A DNA stretch of 64,000 nucleotides from Streptomyces humicola (GTDB lineage Bacteria > Actinomycetota > Actinomycetes > Streptomycetales > Streptomycetaceae), in assembly GCF_024436035.1 (NCBI RefSeq), contig NZ_JANFNG010000019.1, forward strand, positions 59,810 to 123,809, in the 5' to 3' direction. The notes under the pieces were generated by a model. It did no database searches, had not been told where the DNA came from, and saw nothing but the letters and a program-made list of their open reading frames with translations. Each line of letters begins with the position of its first letter. Position 1 is the first letter of the stretch. Shown one piece after another: positions 1 to 9,075 of the stretch. The position numbers were made by a program, and so were the translations under genes.

Positions 1-1116
1 GAAGCCGCCCATGTTGACGATTCCCGACGCCGTGCCCAGCCGCTCCGGCGGGTTCGCGGGGCGGGCGAAGTCGAAGCCGATCATCGACGCCGGGCCGCAG
101 GCCCCGAGCACGGAGCACAGCACGATCAGCAGCCACATCGGCGCGTGCGCCCCCGGCCAGGCGAGAACCGCGATCCAAGCCGTGGCCGTCGTCGCGATCA
201 CGCCCAGCGCGAGTGGCATCCGCGCACCGTGATGGCGGGCGATGACCTGGCCGAAGACCATCCCCAGCGCCATGTTGGAGACCACCACGAGCGTCAGCAG
301 CGTGCCCGCCGCGCCCTGAGAAAGCCCCTCCCCCTCGACGAGGAACGGCATCCCCCACAGCAGCAGGAACACCATCGCCGAGAACTGCGTGGTGAAGTGC
401 ACCCACATCCCGAGCCGTGTGCCCGGCTCCCGCCAGGCGTCGACGAGCTGCCTGCGGACGGCGGCGGCCGACGGCGGCTCGGAAGGCGGCGGTTCGAAGC
501 CCTCTGGATGGTCCTTCATACAGGTCAGCACGAGGATCAGGACAAGGGCGCCGCCGAGCGCCGTGCCCACGAAGGTCGCCGTCCAGCCGATCGAGTGCAG
601 CAGCCGCGAGAGCAGCAGCGTGCTGACGAGGTTGCCGGCCATGCCGAACAGCGCGGCGCCCTGGGCTATCAGCGGTCCGCGCCGCGCCGGGAACCAGCGC
701 GCGCCGAGTCGTAGCACGCTGATGAACGTCATCGCGTCCCCACAGCCCAGCACCGCGCGGGCGCCGAGGGCGAGGCCGTACGAGTGGCAGAGCGCGAACC
801 CCAGCTGCCCGGCGGTGAGTAGCACGATGCCGACGCTGAGCACCCGCTTGGTACCGAACCGGTCGACGAGCAGGCCGACGGGTATCTGCATCCCCGCGTA
901 GACCAGCACCTGGAGGATGGAGAAGGTGGACAGCTCGGAGGCGCTGACGTGGAAGCGCGCCGCCGCGTCGATGCCGGCGACGCCGAGGCTGGAGCGGTGC
1001 ACCACGGCGATCATGTAGACGAGGACGCCGATGCTCCACACGGCGACGGCACGCGAACCGCCCGGCGGGTCGCCGGGCAGTCTCAGCTTGTTCCTGTCGG
1101 TCTCGATCACGCTCAT
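1..1116 (-). CDS. MFS transporter, partial (3' end outside window)
   Basis: Major facilitator superfamily permease; 372 codons are present and the frame runs open off the left edge, so the C-terminus is missing. The ATG at 1116 overlaps the stop of the upstream GntR gene (ATGA), so the two are translationally coupled. The translation alternates hydrophobic segments with short loops. A loop between transmembrane helices 2 and 3 carries the classic MFS signature as GLLVDRFGTKRVLS, and a second helix bundle follows a charged central loop (EGFEPPPSEPPSA region). The substrate cannot be read from sequence. The coupled FadR-like regulator suggests a small organic acid or sugar acid, which is inference only. 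Confidence 0.9.
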   Translation of the reverse strand, partial: MSVIETDRNKLRLPGDPPGGSRAVAVWSIGVLVYMIAVVHRSSLGVAGIDAAARFHVSASELSTFSILQVLVYAGMQIPVGLLVDRFGTKRVLSVGIVLLTAGQLGFALCHSYGLALGARAVLGCGDAMTFISVLRLGARWFPARRGPLIAQGAALFGMAGNLVSTLLLSRLLHSIGWTATFVGTALGGALVLILVLTCMKDHPEGFEPPPSEPPSAAAVRRQLVDAWREPGTRLGMWVHFTTQFSAMVFLLLWGMPFLVEGEGLSQGAAGTLLTLVVVSNMALGMVFGQVIARHHGARMPLALGVIATTATAWIAVLAWPGAHAPMWLLIVLCSVLGACGPASMIGFDFARPANPPERLGTASGIVNMGGF

Positions 1117-1784
1117 GCCTCCCCCCTCACCAGGGCCTTCACCCGGCTGACGTGCCGGTGGACCATCGCTGCCGCCGCGTCTGCGTCGCCGCTCCGCAGC
1201 GCGGCGAGCAGTTCTCCGTGTTCGGCGATGTTCTTGGCGACGCGGCCCGGGTCGGCGTGCATCACCTGCACGCCCATCCGCAGCTGGCGGTCGCGCAGCT
1301 GGTCGTACAGGTGGGACAGGATCGCGTTGCCTGCGGCGCGGACGATCTCCGCGTGGAAGCAGCGGTCGGTGACGGCGGCCGCGGCGAGGTCACCGGTCCG
1401 TGCGTGCTCCTCGTGCTCGGCCAGCAACTCCTCCAGCTTGCGGAGGAGTTGAGGTTCAGCCGGGACGACCTTGCGGATCGCGTGCTCCTCGACGAGCAGC
1501 CGGGTCTCGACTACGTCGGCGATCTCCTGTGCGGAGACCGGGAGCACGAGCGCGCCCTTCTTCGGGTAGAGCTTGATCAGCCCTTCCGCTTCGAGGCGCA
1601 GCAGCCCTTCCCGTACGGGGGTGCGTGAGACCCCGACCGCCTCGGCGAGATCGCCCTCGGTGAGCAGCGTGCCGCCCTCGTAACGCCGTTCGAGCACGGC
1701 CTGCTTGACATGGGCGTAGACCCGCTCGGCGGCGGGCGGCTGCTTGGTGGTGGTGCCGGAGGCAGTCGAAATCATGATGAGCAC
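1113..1784 (-). CDS. GntR/FadR-family transcriptional regulator
   Basis: DNA-binding regulator of 223 residues. The N-terminal winged helix has the typical GntR pattern (LTEGDLAEAVGVSRTPVREG, about residues 41-60). An all-helical FCD ligand-binding domain follows, with the usual metal-ligand-type spacing (TDRCFHAEIV and NIAEHGELLAAL, each containing a conserved His). The start is GTG 1784; an in-frame ATG lies at 1775 and neither has a clear Shine-Dalgarno, so the start is uncertain. It overlaps the downstream MFS gene by 4 bases and probably controls it. Short palindromic and direct ATGATG/CATCAT repeats over the start region (1774-1800) are candidate autoregulatory sites. Confidence 0.9.
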   Translation of the reverse strand: MLIMISTASGTTTKQPPAAERVYAHVKQAVLERRYEGGTLLTEGDLAEAVGVSRTPVREGLLRLEAEGLIKLYPKKGALVLPVSAQEIADVVETRLLVEEHAIRKVVPAEPQLLRKLEELLAEHEEHARTGDLAAAAVTDRCFHAEIVRAAGNAILSHLYDQLRDRQLRMGVQVMHADPGRVAKNIAEHGELLAALRSGDADAAAAMVHRHVSRVKALVRGEA

Positions 1785-1800
1785 ATCATAGATACATCAT
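1774..1800. promoter_or_regulatory. Candidate GntR operator: inverted and direct repeats at the start codon
   Basis: ATGATG (1774-1779), 4 bases, CATCAT (1784-1789) form an inverted repeat, and ACATCAT recurs at 1794-1800. They sit over the possible starts of the GntR gene, so binding here could block its own transcription. The repeats are seen directly; the role is inferred. Confidence 0.4.
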
Positions 1801-1835
1801 GTATGCGCGGGGAGGTGGCGTCCGGGATACGGACG

Positions 1836-1869
1836 ACGGGCCCGGCCGCGATGTACGCGCCGGGCCCGT
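1836..1869 (-). terminator. Hairpin terminator after the first bkd operon
   Basis: A perfect 11-bp inverted repeat (ACGGGCCCGGC at 1836-1846, complement at 1859-1869) with a 12-base loop lies 25 bases beyond the stop of the E2 gene. There is no U-tract, as is common for GC-rich actinomycete terminators. It separates the bkd operon from the GntR-MFS pair. Confidence 0.7.
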
Positions 1870-1893
1870 GACTGCTACTACGAGGCTGCGGGA

Positions 1894-3297
1894 CTACGCC
1901 CAGGTGATGAGCCGCTTCGGTTGTTCCAGGATGGCCGCGACGTCGGCGAGCACCTTGGAGCCCAGCTCCCCGTCGACCAGACGATGGTCGAAGGAGAGCG
2001 CCAGGGTGGTCACCTGGCGTGGCTTGACCTTGCCCTTGTGGACCCACGGCTGTTCCTTGACCGCGCCGAAGGCGAGGATCGCGGATTCACCGGGGTTGAG
2101 GATGGGCGTTCCGGTGTCGACGCCGAAGACGCCGACGTTGGTGATGGTCACCGTGCCGCCCTGCATGTCCGCCGGCTGCGTCTTGCCCTCGCGGGCGGTG
2201 GCCACCAGGTCGCCGAGCGCGGTGGCGAGTTCCGGCAGCGTCTTGGTGTGCGCGTCCTTGATGTTGGGGACGATCAGGCCGCGCGGGGTGGCCGCGGCGA
2301 TGCCCAGGTTCACATAGTCCTTGTAGACGATCTCCTGGTTGGCCTCGTCCCAGGCGGCGTTGGCCTGCGGGTGCCGCTTGATCGCCACCAGCAGGGCCTT
2401 GGCCACCAGCAGCAGCGGGCTCACCCGCAGCCCCTCGAAGGCCTTGTCCTGCTTGAGCTGCCGCACGAGCTTCATCGTGCGGGTGATGTCGAACGTCACG
2501 AACTCGGTGACGTGCGGGGCGGTGAACGCGCTGGTCACCATCGCCTGGGCGGTGGCCTTGCGCACGCCCTTGATCGGGACGCGGCGTTCGCGTTCCGCGC
2601 GTTCCGCGGCGGATGCGACGGGGGCCGGAGCGGTCGGCCGCACCGGCTGCTCCTGCGGGGGAGCCGCCGCGGCGTGGACGTCCTCGCGGGTGATCGTGCC
2701 GTGCGGTCCGGTGGGAACCACGGCCGCCAGATCGACGCCGAGGTCCTTGGCCAGCTTGCGCACCGGCGGCTTGGCGAGCGGGCGCGGCTCCGACGGCTGC
2801 ACGGACGGTACGGACTGCACGGACGGAGCCGGCGTCGTGGTCCGGCCACGCCCGTTGAGCTCCGAGGCCTGCACCGGGACGCCGGCGACGGGCTTGCGCG
2901 GGCGCCGCTTCGTCGACGACTCGCTCACGCCGTAACCCACCAGCACCGCCTGGCGCTTCTTCTCGGGCTCCGGCCCAGGCTGCGCGGGCTCCGGCGTCGC
3001 CGGTTCCTGCGCCGACCGGGCCGGTTCGGGTGCGGGCGCCCCGCCCGGCTGGGTGTCGACGGTGATGATGGCCGTACCGACGTCGACCGTGCGGCCCTCG
3101 GGGAAGCGGATCTCGTGGACCACGCCGTCGAAGGGGATGGGCAGTTCGACGGCGGCCTTGGCCGTCTCCACCTCGCAGACCACCATCCCGTCGTGGACGG
3201 TGTCCCCCGGCGCGACGTACCACTTGAGGATCTCGGCCTCGGTGAGCCCCTCGCCCACATCGGGCATCTTGAACTCACGGAAACGCTCTGCAGTCAT
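1894..3297 (-). CDS. bkdC: Branched-chain 2-oxo acid dehydrogenase E2 (dihydrolipoyl acyltransferase)
   Basis: E2 core of the branched-chain alpha-keto acid dehydrogenase complex, which transfers the acyl group from lipoamide to CoA. 467 residues. The N-terminal lipoyl domain carries the lipoylation lysine in VCEVETAKAAVEL. Pro/Ala/Glu-rich linkers follow, then a peripheral-subunit-binding domain (VRKLAKDLGVDLAAV). The C-terminal acyltransferase domain ends with the catalytic His-Asp motif SFDHRLVDG. Third gene of the E1alpha-E1beta-E2 operon: the E1beta stop is 21 bases upstream, and a hairpin terminator follows. Products feed branched-chain acyl-CoA primers into fatty acid and polyketide synthesis. 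E3 is not encoded here. A second complete set lies at 15614-19097. Confidence 0.95.
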   Translation of the reverse strand: MTAERFREFKMPDVGEGLTEAEILKWYVAPGDTVHDGMVVCEVETAKAAVELPIPFDGVVHEIRFPEGRTVDVGTAIITVDTQPGGAPAPEPARSAQEPATPEPAQPGPEPEKKRQAVLVGYGVSESSTKRRPRKPVAGVPVQASELNGRGRTTTPAPSVQSVPSVQPSEPRPLAKPPVRKLAKDLGVDLAAVVPTGPHGTITREDVHAAAAPPQEQPVRPTAPAPVASAAERAERERRVPIKGVRKATAQAMVTSAFTAPHVTEFVTFDITRTMKLVRQLKQDKAFEGLRVSPLLLVAKALLVAIKRHPQANAAWDEANQEIVYKDYVNLGIAAATPRGLIVPNIKDAHTKTLPELATALGDLVATAREGKTQPADMQGGTVTITNVGVFGVDTGTPILNPGESAILAFGAVKEQPWVHKGKVKPRQVTTLALSFDHRLVDGELGSKVLADVAAILEQPKRLITWA

Positions 3298-3318
3298 GTT
3301 CGCTGCTCTCCTCGGCTC

Positions 3319-4299
<981 letters not shown>

Positions 4300-4301
4300 G
4301 A

Positions 4302-5444
4302 TCAGTGTCCCTCCCCGTCCGCGAAGGACGCCTGGTACGCGGCGAACTGGGCGCGCTCCTCGTCGACGAGGGCGTGCCCGTCCGCATAGACGTTCTCGAA
4401 GATCGCCATCGGATCGGGATTCGGCATCGCGCGTACGCCGTCGCGTACCCGCTTGGCCAGCGCCTCACTCTCCGCGTCGAGCGCGGCGTAGAACTCGTCG
4501 TCGGCCAGGCCCTCCTTGGTCAGGTACGCCTGCAACCGGGCGATCGGGTCCTTGGCCTCCCACTCCGCGCGCTCGTCGGCCGTCCGGTAGCGGGTGGCGT
4601 CGTCGGAAGTGGTGTGCGCGCCCATCCGGTAGGTGAACGCCTCGACCAGCATGGGCCCCTCGCCGCGGCGCGCCCGCTCCAGGGCGGCGCGGGTGACGGC
4701 GAGGCAGGCCAGCACGTCGTTGCCGTCGACGCGTACGCCCGGGAAACCGAATCCGGCCGCGCGCTGGTAGATCGGCACCCGGGTCTGGCGTTCGGTGGGC
4801 TCGGAGATCGCCCACTGGTTGTTCTGGCAGAAGAAGACCACCGGCGCGTTGTAGACCGCGGCGAATGTGAATGCCTCGGCGACGTCACCCTGGCTGGAGG
4901 CGCCATCACCGAAATAGGCGATGACCGCGGAATCCGCGCCGTCCTTCGCGACCCCCATGGCATATCCGGTCGCGTGCAGCGCCTGCGAGCCGATGACGAT
5001 CGTGTAGAGGTGGAAGTTGTTCTCGTTGGGGTCCCAACCACCGTTGTTGACGCCCCGGAACATGCCCAGCAGATTCAGCGGGTCCACTCCGCGGCACCAG
5101 GCGACGCCGTGCTCGCGGTAGGTGGGGAATACGTAGTCGTCGGACCTGGTCGCCCGCCCGGACCCGATCTGCGCCGCCTCCTGGCCGAGCAGCGAGGCCC
5201 ACAGCCCCAGCTCGCCCTGGCGTTGCAAGGTGATCGCCTCGGCGTCGAAGCGGCGGGTCAGCACCATGTCGCGGTACAGGCCACGCAGCTCGTCGGGGGT
5301 CAGGTCGATGGAGTACTCGCTGTGCTGGACGCGGTCGCCTTCAGGGGTCAGTAGCTGTACCAGCTCGGGCTCCCGCCCGGCCGCCGCCCCTCGGCGCTTC
5401 GCGCCGCCGCGGCTGCTGCGCGCGGCAGTGCTCTTCACGCTCAC
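4302..5444 (-). CDS. bkdA: Branched-chain 2-oxo acid dehydrogenase E1 alpha subunit
   Basis: Alpha chain of E1, binding thiamine diphosphate and decarboxylating 2-oxo acids derived from Val, Leu and Ile. The frame stays open for more than 1 kb upstream, but homology begins near GTG 5444, which has GGAGGAG five bases upstream, giving 380 residues. The thiamine-diphosphate motif GDGASSQGD...NNQWAIS is clear, and the phosphorylation-loop-like region YRMGAHTTSDDATRYR is present. First gene of bkdA-bkdB-bkdC. A roughly 660-bp region lies upstream and probably holds the operon promoter. Confidence 0.94.
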   Translation of the reverse strand: MSVKSTAARSSRGGAKRRGAAAGREPELVQLLTPEGDRVQHSEYSIDLTPDELRGLYRDMVLTRRFDAEAITLQRQGELGLWASLLGQEAAQIGSGRATRSDDYVFPTYREHGVAWCRGVDPLNLLGMFRGVNNGGWDPNENNFHLYTIVIGSQALHATGYAMGVAKDGADSAVIAYFGDGASSQGDVAEAFTFAAVYNAPVVFFCQNNQWAISEPTERQTRVPIYQRAAGFGFPGVRVDGNDVLACLAVTRAALERARRGEGPMLVEAFTYRMGAHTTSDDATRYRTADERAEWEAKDPIARLQAYLTKEGLADDEFYAALDAESEALAKRVRDGVRAMPNPDPMAIFENVYADGHALVDEERAQFAAYQASFADGEGH

Positions 5445-5819
5445 GTCTGCTCCTCCGTCTGTCCGGCCCCCGGGATCCGCCGGTGGCCAGTTGCGGCTCT
5501 CACCCGACTTGGCGCGGCGCACGGGGTATGTGCGGCACGGCGAGCCGGGCGTTTCAGGTGCCCGGCGACCGGTCTGCGAAACGAACGTTACCCACATCTT
5601 CCGCAATAGCGCGAAGGGGCATCTACCTGCGGTTTTGCTTGGATTTCCTAGTAACTGGTCGTTCTCGCAGGCCACCGGGACAACGGCACCGTATCCCGCG
5701 GCTCCACGATTCGTAAGGGGGGTGGAGATCCAATCGTGCGGCAGTCGTGTGGAACGCGGCCAGCCGCCACGCACTGCCGTTCGTGAGCGTCGCCCGCCAT
5801 CTGCTGCTGGAGGAGGGAC

Positions 5820-6035
5820 GTGGACGGCGAGGGATGGGCCGTGGAGTTCGTGGGAAAGGCGCGCGTCGCCGAGCCGGGGCCCGAGCTTCACGCCCGCCTC
5901 GGGGCGCTCCCGGGCACGGTGAACGCAGCGCCCTACGACCCGGTCTACCTGCGGATCGAGCCACAGTTCGTGACGCGCAACCGCCTCACCGGCGTGGACG
6001 AACCCGGCTGGGGTGCCACCCGGGATCCCGGCTGA
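5820..6035 (+). CDS. Small ORF resembling the C-terminal half of a PNPOx-like protein
   Basis: 71 residues from GTG 5820 with a strong GGAGGAGG four bases upstream. Codon third positions are almost all G or C, as in real genes here. The pattern GWAVEFVGKARV ... YDPVYLRIEPQFVTRNRLTG resembles the last strands of the pyridoxamine-phosphate-oxidase-like split barrel, but the N-terminal half of that fold is absent. Upstream DNA in another frame (5732-5820) also reads as protein-like, so this may be a decayed, frameshifted gene rather than a true small protein. A 16-bp perfect palindrome (6036-6051) follows the stop and may terminate it. The family assignment is weak. Confidence 0.45.
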   Translation: MDGEGWAVEFVGKARVAEPGPELHARLGALPGTVNAAPYDPVYLRIEPQFVTRNRLTGVDEPGWGATRDPG

Positions 6036-6107
6036 CGTCCCGGCCGGGACGGAGCAGCGTGACCGGAACCGAACGCTCCGTGATCTAGGTCCTCTACCAT
6101 TCCCCGA

Positions 6108-7160
6108 GTGGTCTCCCGCAGTACGGCAATGGCGCCGCCCTCCACCCGCACGCTCGGCGCGCTGCTGAGCCGCTACGACCGCGCCGGGACCCCGGTCTCG
6201 TGCGAGCCCGTCGCCCAGGGGCTGCTCAATCGCGGTTACCGGCTCGCCACCACCCATGGCCGGTTCTTCCTCAAGCACTACGTCGACGGCGCCACCGCCG
6301 ACTCGGCCACCATCGCCCGCCAGCACCGCGCCACGGTGCGGCTGCGCGCGCTCGGCCTGCCCGTCGCGGCCCCGCTCGCCGACGCGAACGGCCGTACGGT
6401 CGCGGTGATCGGCGGCCGCCCCTATGCGCTGTACCCGTGGGTGGAGGGGCGCCACCGCAGCGGCGGGGACCTCGACGAGCAGCAGTCCAGGCGGCTCGGC
6501 GCACTGCTCGGCCTCGTCCACACCACCCTCGCAAGAGTGCTGCGCGGCCCCGAGCCCGCGCCTGCCTCCGCGCTGGCCGGCGCCGACCCGACGGAGACGG
6601 ACCGGCTCATCGACGAGCTGCTGCGCCTCGTGCGGCGCGCTCGAGCCTGTGAGCCGCGCGACCCCTTCGACCGGCTCGCCGAGCAGCGGCTCCTCGAACG
6701 GCGCGTACTGCTCGAACAGCACGCACACCGCCGGCCCCCCGCGGCCACCTCATGCGTCACCGGCTGGGTGCACGGCGACTTCCACCCGCTGAACCTGCTC
6801 TACCGGGGCGCGGAGCCCGCGGCGATCCTCGACTGGGACCGGCTCGGCGTGCAGCCGCGCGCAGAGGAGGCCGTACGCGCCGCGGTGATCTTCTTCCTGC
6901 GGGAGCCGGACGGGACCCTCGACCTGGCCAAGGTGCACGCCTACGCGCGGGCGTACCGCAGCGCGGCGGAGGTGCCCGCGGCGGAGCTCGCGGCGGCCGT
7001 GCACCGCGTGTGGTGGGAGCGGCTCAACGACTTCTGGACGCTGCGGTGGCGTTACGAGCGCGATGACCGCCGCGCCGACCCGCTCTTTCCCGCGGCGGCC
7101 GCGCTCGCCGTGTGGTGGACGCGCGAGTACGACGCCGTACTCACGGCGTTCACCGGCTGA
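6108..7160 (+). CDS. APH-type phosphotransferase family protein
   Basis: 350-residue kinase-fold enzyme of the aminoglycoside phosphotransferase/homoserine kinase II/choline kinase superfamily. The catalytic loop VHGDFHPLNLLY (HGDxxxxN) and the metal-binding AILDWDRLGVQPRAEE are intact. The N-lobe has FFLKHYVDG, with the probable ATP-contacting lysine. The start is GTG 6108; an ATG 15 bases downstream (MAPP) is possible. The substrate is unknown. Remote resemblance to homoserine-kinase-like phosphotransferases is more likely than antibiotic resistance, but this is inference. It is convergent with the kinase gene ending at 7173 with only 12 bases between. Confidence 0.85.
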   Translation: MVSRSTAMAPPSTRTLGALLSRYDRAGTPVSCEPVAQGLLNRGYRLATTHGRFFLKHYVDGATADSATIARQHRATVRLRALGLPVAAPLADANGRTVAVIGGRPYALYPWVEGRHRSGGDLDEQQSRRLGALLGLVHTTLARVLRGPEPAPASALAGADPTETDRLIDELLRLVRRARACEPRDPFDRLAEQRLLERRVLLEQHAHRRPPAATSCVTGWVHGDFHPLNLLYRGAEPAAILDWDRLGVQPRAEEAVRAAVIFFLREPDGTLDLAKVHAYARAYRSAAEVPAAELAAAVHRVWWERLNDFWTLRWRYERDDRRADPLFPAAAALAVWWTREYDAVLTAFTG

Positions 7161-7172
7161 GCGCGGCGGCCG

Positions 7173-8711
7173 TCACCCGCCGAGCGGAGTACTGGGTGTC
7201 GGCGTCGGCGTGGGGGTCCCCCCGCCTGTCGGGGTCGGCGTGGGCGTCGGGGTCGGGGTGGGCGTGTCCGTCGGCGTCTGCGTGGGCGTGTCCGTCGGCG
7301 TCTGCGTGGGCGTCGTCGGGATGGTGTCGGTCGGGCTGCTCGTCGCCGTGTCGCCGGACGACGAGGTGCTGGTGTCGCTCGGCTCGTCGCTCGGCGAGCT
7401 GCTGTCGCTCGGGCTCGTGGAGGGGCTCGACGACTGCGTCACGGACGGCGTGGTGCTGGGCGGCGGATTGCCCTGTTGGTTGTTGTGGCTGTTGGCGTTC
7501 ATGGCGATGAAGACGCCGATGCCGATCGCGAGAATCGCCGCGACCACCACCATGAAGACCCTCCGGCCGCGGCCGCCGCGCCCGTCGCCGTCCCCATAGC
7601 CGTCGTCGCCGTCGCCATCGCCTCCGGGCGGGCCCATCAGCAGCGGCGGGCCGAACTCTGCGGTCTGGCCGATCCTGGCCGTCTGCGCGGTCTGCTGCCT
7701 GAGCACGGTGGTGGCGTCGGCGCTGCCGCCGACCTGAACGTGCCCGGTGTCCCAGGTGCCGGTCCATCCGCCCTGCTCGTGCAGCATGCGCAGCGCGTAC
7801 TGGACGACGCCGTGCATCTCCTCGGCGCTCTGGAACCGGTCGTCCGGGTTCTTGGAGAGGGAGCGCAGCACGAGCCCGTCGAGCTCCGGCGGGACCCGGT
7901 CGTTGACCTCGGAGGGGATCTTCGGGTCGTCCTGGACGTGCTGATAGACCACCGAGAGCGGCGTCTCGCCGGTGAACGGCGGGCGCAGCGTGAGCAGTTC
8001 GTAGAGCAGGCAGCCGGTCGCGTAGAGGTCGCTGCGGTGGTCCACGGCCTTGCCGAGCGCCTGCTCGGGCGAGAGGTACTGCGGGGTGCCCATGACCATG
8101 CCGGTCTGGGTCATGGTGTTGGACGCGCCGTGCAGCGCCCGCGCGATGCCGAAGTCCATGACCTTGACCGCGCCCGTCGTGGTGATGATGACGTTGGCGG
8201 GCTTGATGTCACGGTGCACGATGCCGTGCTGGTGGCTGTAGGCGAGCGCCTCCAGGACGCCGGAGACGATGATCAACGCCTGGTCGACCGGCGGTGCCTC
8301 GGCGTCGATCAGCAGGTCGCGGATGGTGCGGCCCTCGCACAACTCCATGACGATGTACGGAACCTGGTCCTTGCCGATCCAGTCCTCGCCGGAGTCGTAG
8401 ACCGCGACGACGGCGTGGTGGTTGAGACCTGCCACCGATTGTGCCTCGCGCGTGAAGCGTGCCTTGGAGGTCGGGTCCTCGGCGAGGTCGGCGCGCAGCA
8501 GCTTGATGGCGACGGTGCGGCCGAGCCGCAGGTCCTCGGCGGCGAAGACCTCGGCCATGCCACCGCGGCCGAGTCTGCGGGTGAGCTGGTAGCGGCCGTC
8601 GCCGATCAGCCCGTTGTTGCCCCACAGTGCCGTGGTGTCGTACCCCGCGGGCTCTCGGGCCGCGGAGGCCGAGGACTCCTCAGGGTTGCTTGAGCCCTGC
8701 GTCTGATCCAT
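7173..8711 (-). CDS. Membrane Ser/Thr protein kinase with Pro/Thr-rich extracellular tail
   Basis: 512-residue Hanks-type kinase. The N-terminal kinase domain has the glycine loop LGRGGMAEVFAAED, the ATP lysine in VAIKLLRADL, catalytic HRDIKPANV and DFGIARAL. After a linker comes an RGGRGRR stretch and one transmembrane helix (VFMVVVAAILAIGIGVFIAM). The outside is about 100 residues of low-complexity Ser/Thr/Pro, ending in PTPTP repeats, with no PASTA domain. Part of that tail is encoded by a 24-bp tandem repeat (7258-7305). It is divergent from a second kinase at 9076; the two share a 364-bp region containing a long inverted repeat. The external tail may span or sense the wall. Confidence 0.93.
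   Translation of the reverse strand: MDQTQGSSNPEESSASAAREPAGYDTTALWGNNGLIGDGRYQLTRRLGRGGMAEVFAAEDLRLGRTVAIKLLRADLAEDPTSKARFTREAQSVAGLNHHAVVAVYDSGEDWIGKDQVPYIVMELCEGRTIRDLLIDAEAPPVDQALIIVSGVLEALAYSHQHGIVHRDIKPANVIITTTGAVKVMDFGIARALHGASNTMTQTGMVMGTPQYLSPEQALGKAVDHRSDLYATGCLLYELLTLRPPFTGETPLSVVYQHVQDDPKIPSEVNDRVPPELDGLVLRSLSKNPDDRFQSAEEMHGVVQYALRMLHEQGGWTGTWDTGHVQVGGSADATTVLRQQTAQTARIGQTAEFGPPLLMGPPGGDGDGDDGYGDGDGRGGRGRRVFMVVVAAILAIGIGVFIAMNANSHNNQQGNPPPSTTPSVTQSSSPSTSPSDSSSPSDEPSDTSTSSSGDTATSSPTDTIPTTPTQTPTDTPTQTPTDTPTPTPTPTPTPTGGGTPTPTPTPSTPLGG
7258..7314. repeat. 24-bp tandem repeat inside the kinase tail
   Basis: Two identical 24-bp units (7258-7281, 7282-7305) and the start of a third encode the TPTDTPTQ-type repeats in the C-terminal tail of the kinase. 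The unit is a multiple of 3, so copy-number changes keep the frame. Confidence 0.8.
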
Positions 8712-8936
8712 CAGTCCTCGCCGTCGCTCATCGCCTCGTACAGGGTCGCCAAGAAATGAACGGTACCGTCTCCGGCCGCGGCACCGGAAAAGCGAGGACC
8801 GGACATCAAACCCGTAACCGCCTCACCTGCGCAAACCAATTCCCGACCAACCCCACCCCAATACCCGACCATTCCTCAACAGGATCGCGCATGAGCCTCC
8901 CCCAAGGCCAGGCCTGCGGCACCGCACGTGAGCCGA

Positions 8937-8973
8937 ACCGTTCCGTCATCCGGGCATCCGGTGACGGAACGGT
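8937..8973. promoter_or_regulatory. Long inverted repeat between two divergent kinase genes
   Basis: A perfect 12-bp inverted repeat (ACCGTTCCGTCA at 8937-8948, complement at 8962-8973) with a 13-base spacer that extends the symmetry (TCCGG/CCGG). A related palindrome, ACGGTACCGT, lies near 8760. This 8712-9075 stretch contains no gene and must hold both promoters. The repeat is either a large operator or a transcription barrier between the divergent units. There is no T-tract, and it lies upstream of both genes, which favours an operator. Confidence 0.55.
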
Positions 8974-9075
8974 CAAGCAACTTGACGCATTTCCGCTCTC
9001 CGGCAGACTTGGCGGGCAGGATCAGGTCCGGTGTCTTGTGCGTGCGGTTCCCGTGCGCCGAGGGGGAAGCGGTAG

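Noticed and set aside
5445..6728. N-terminal extension of the E1alpha frame to 808 residues
   Set aside because: The extension is antisense to the phosphotransferase gene and has no homology; GTG 5444 has a good ribosome site.
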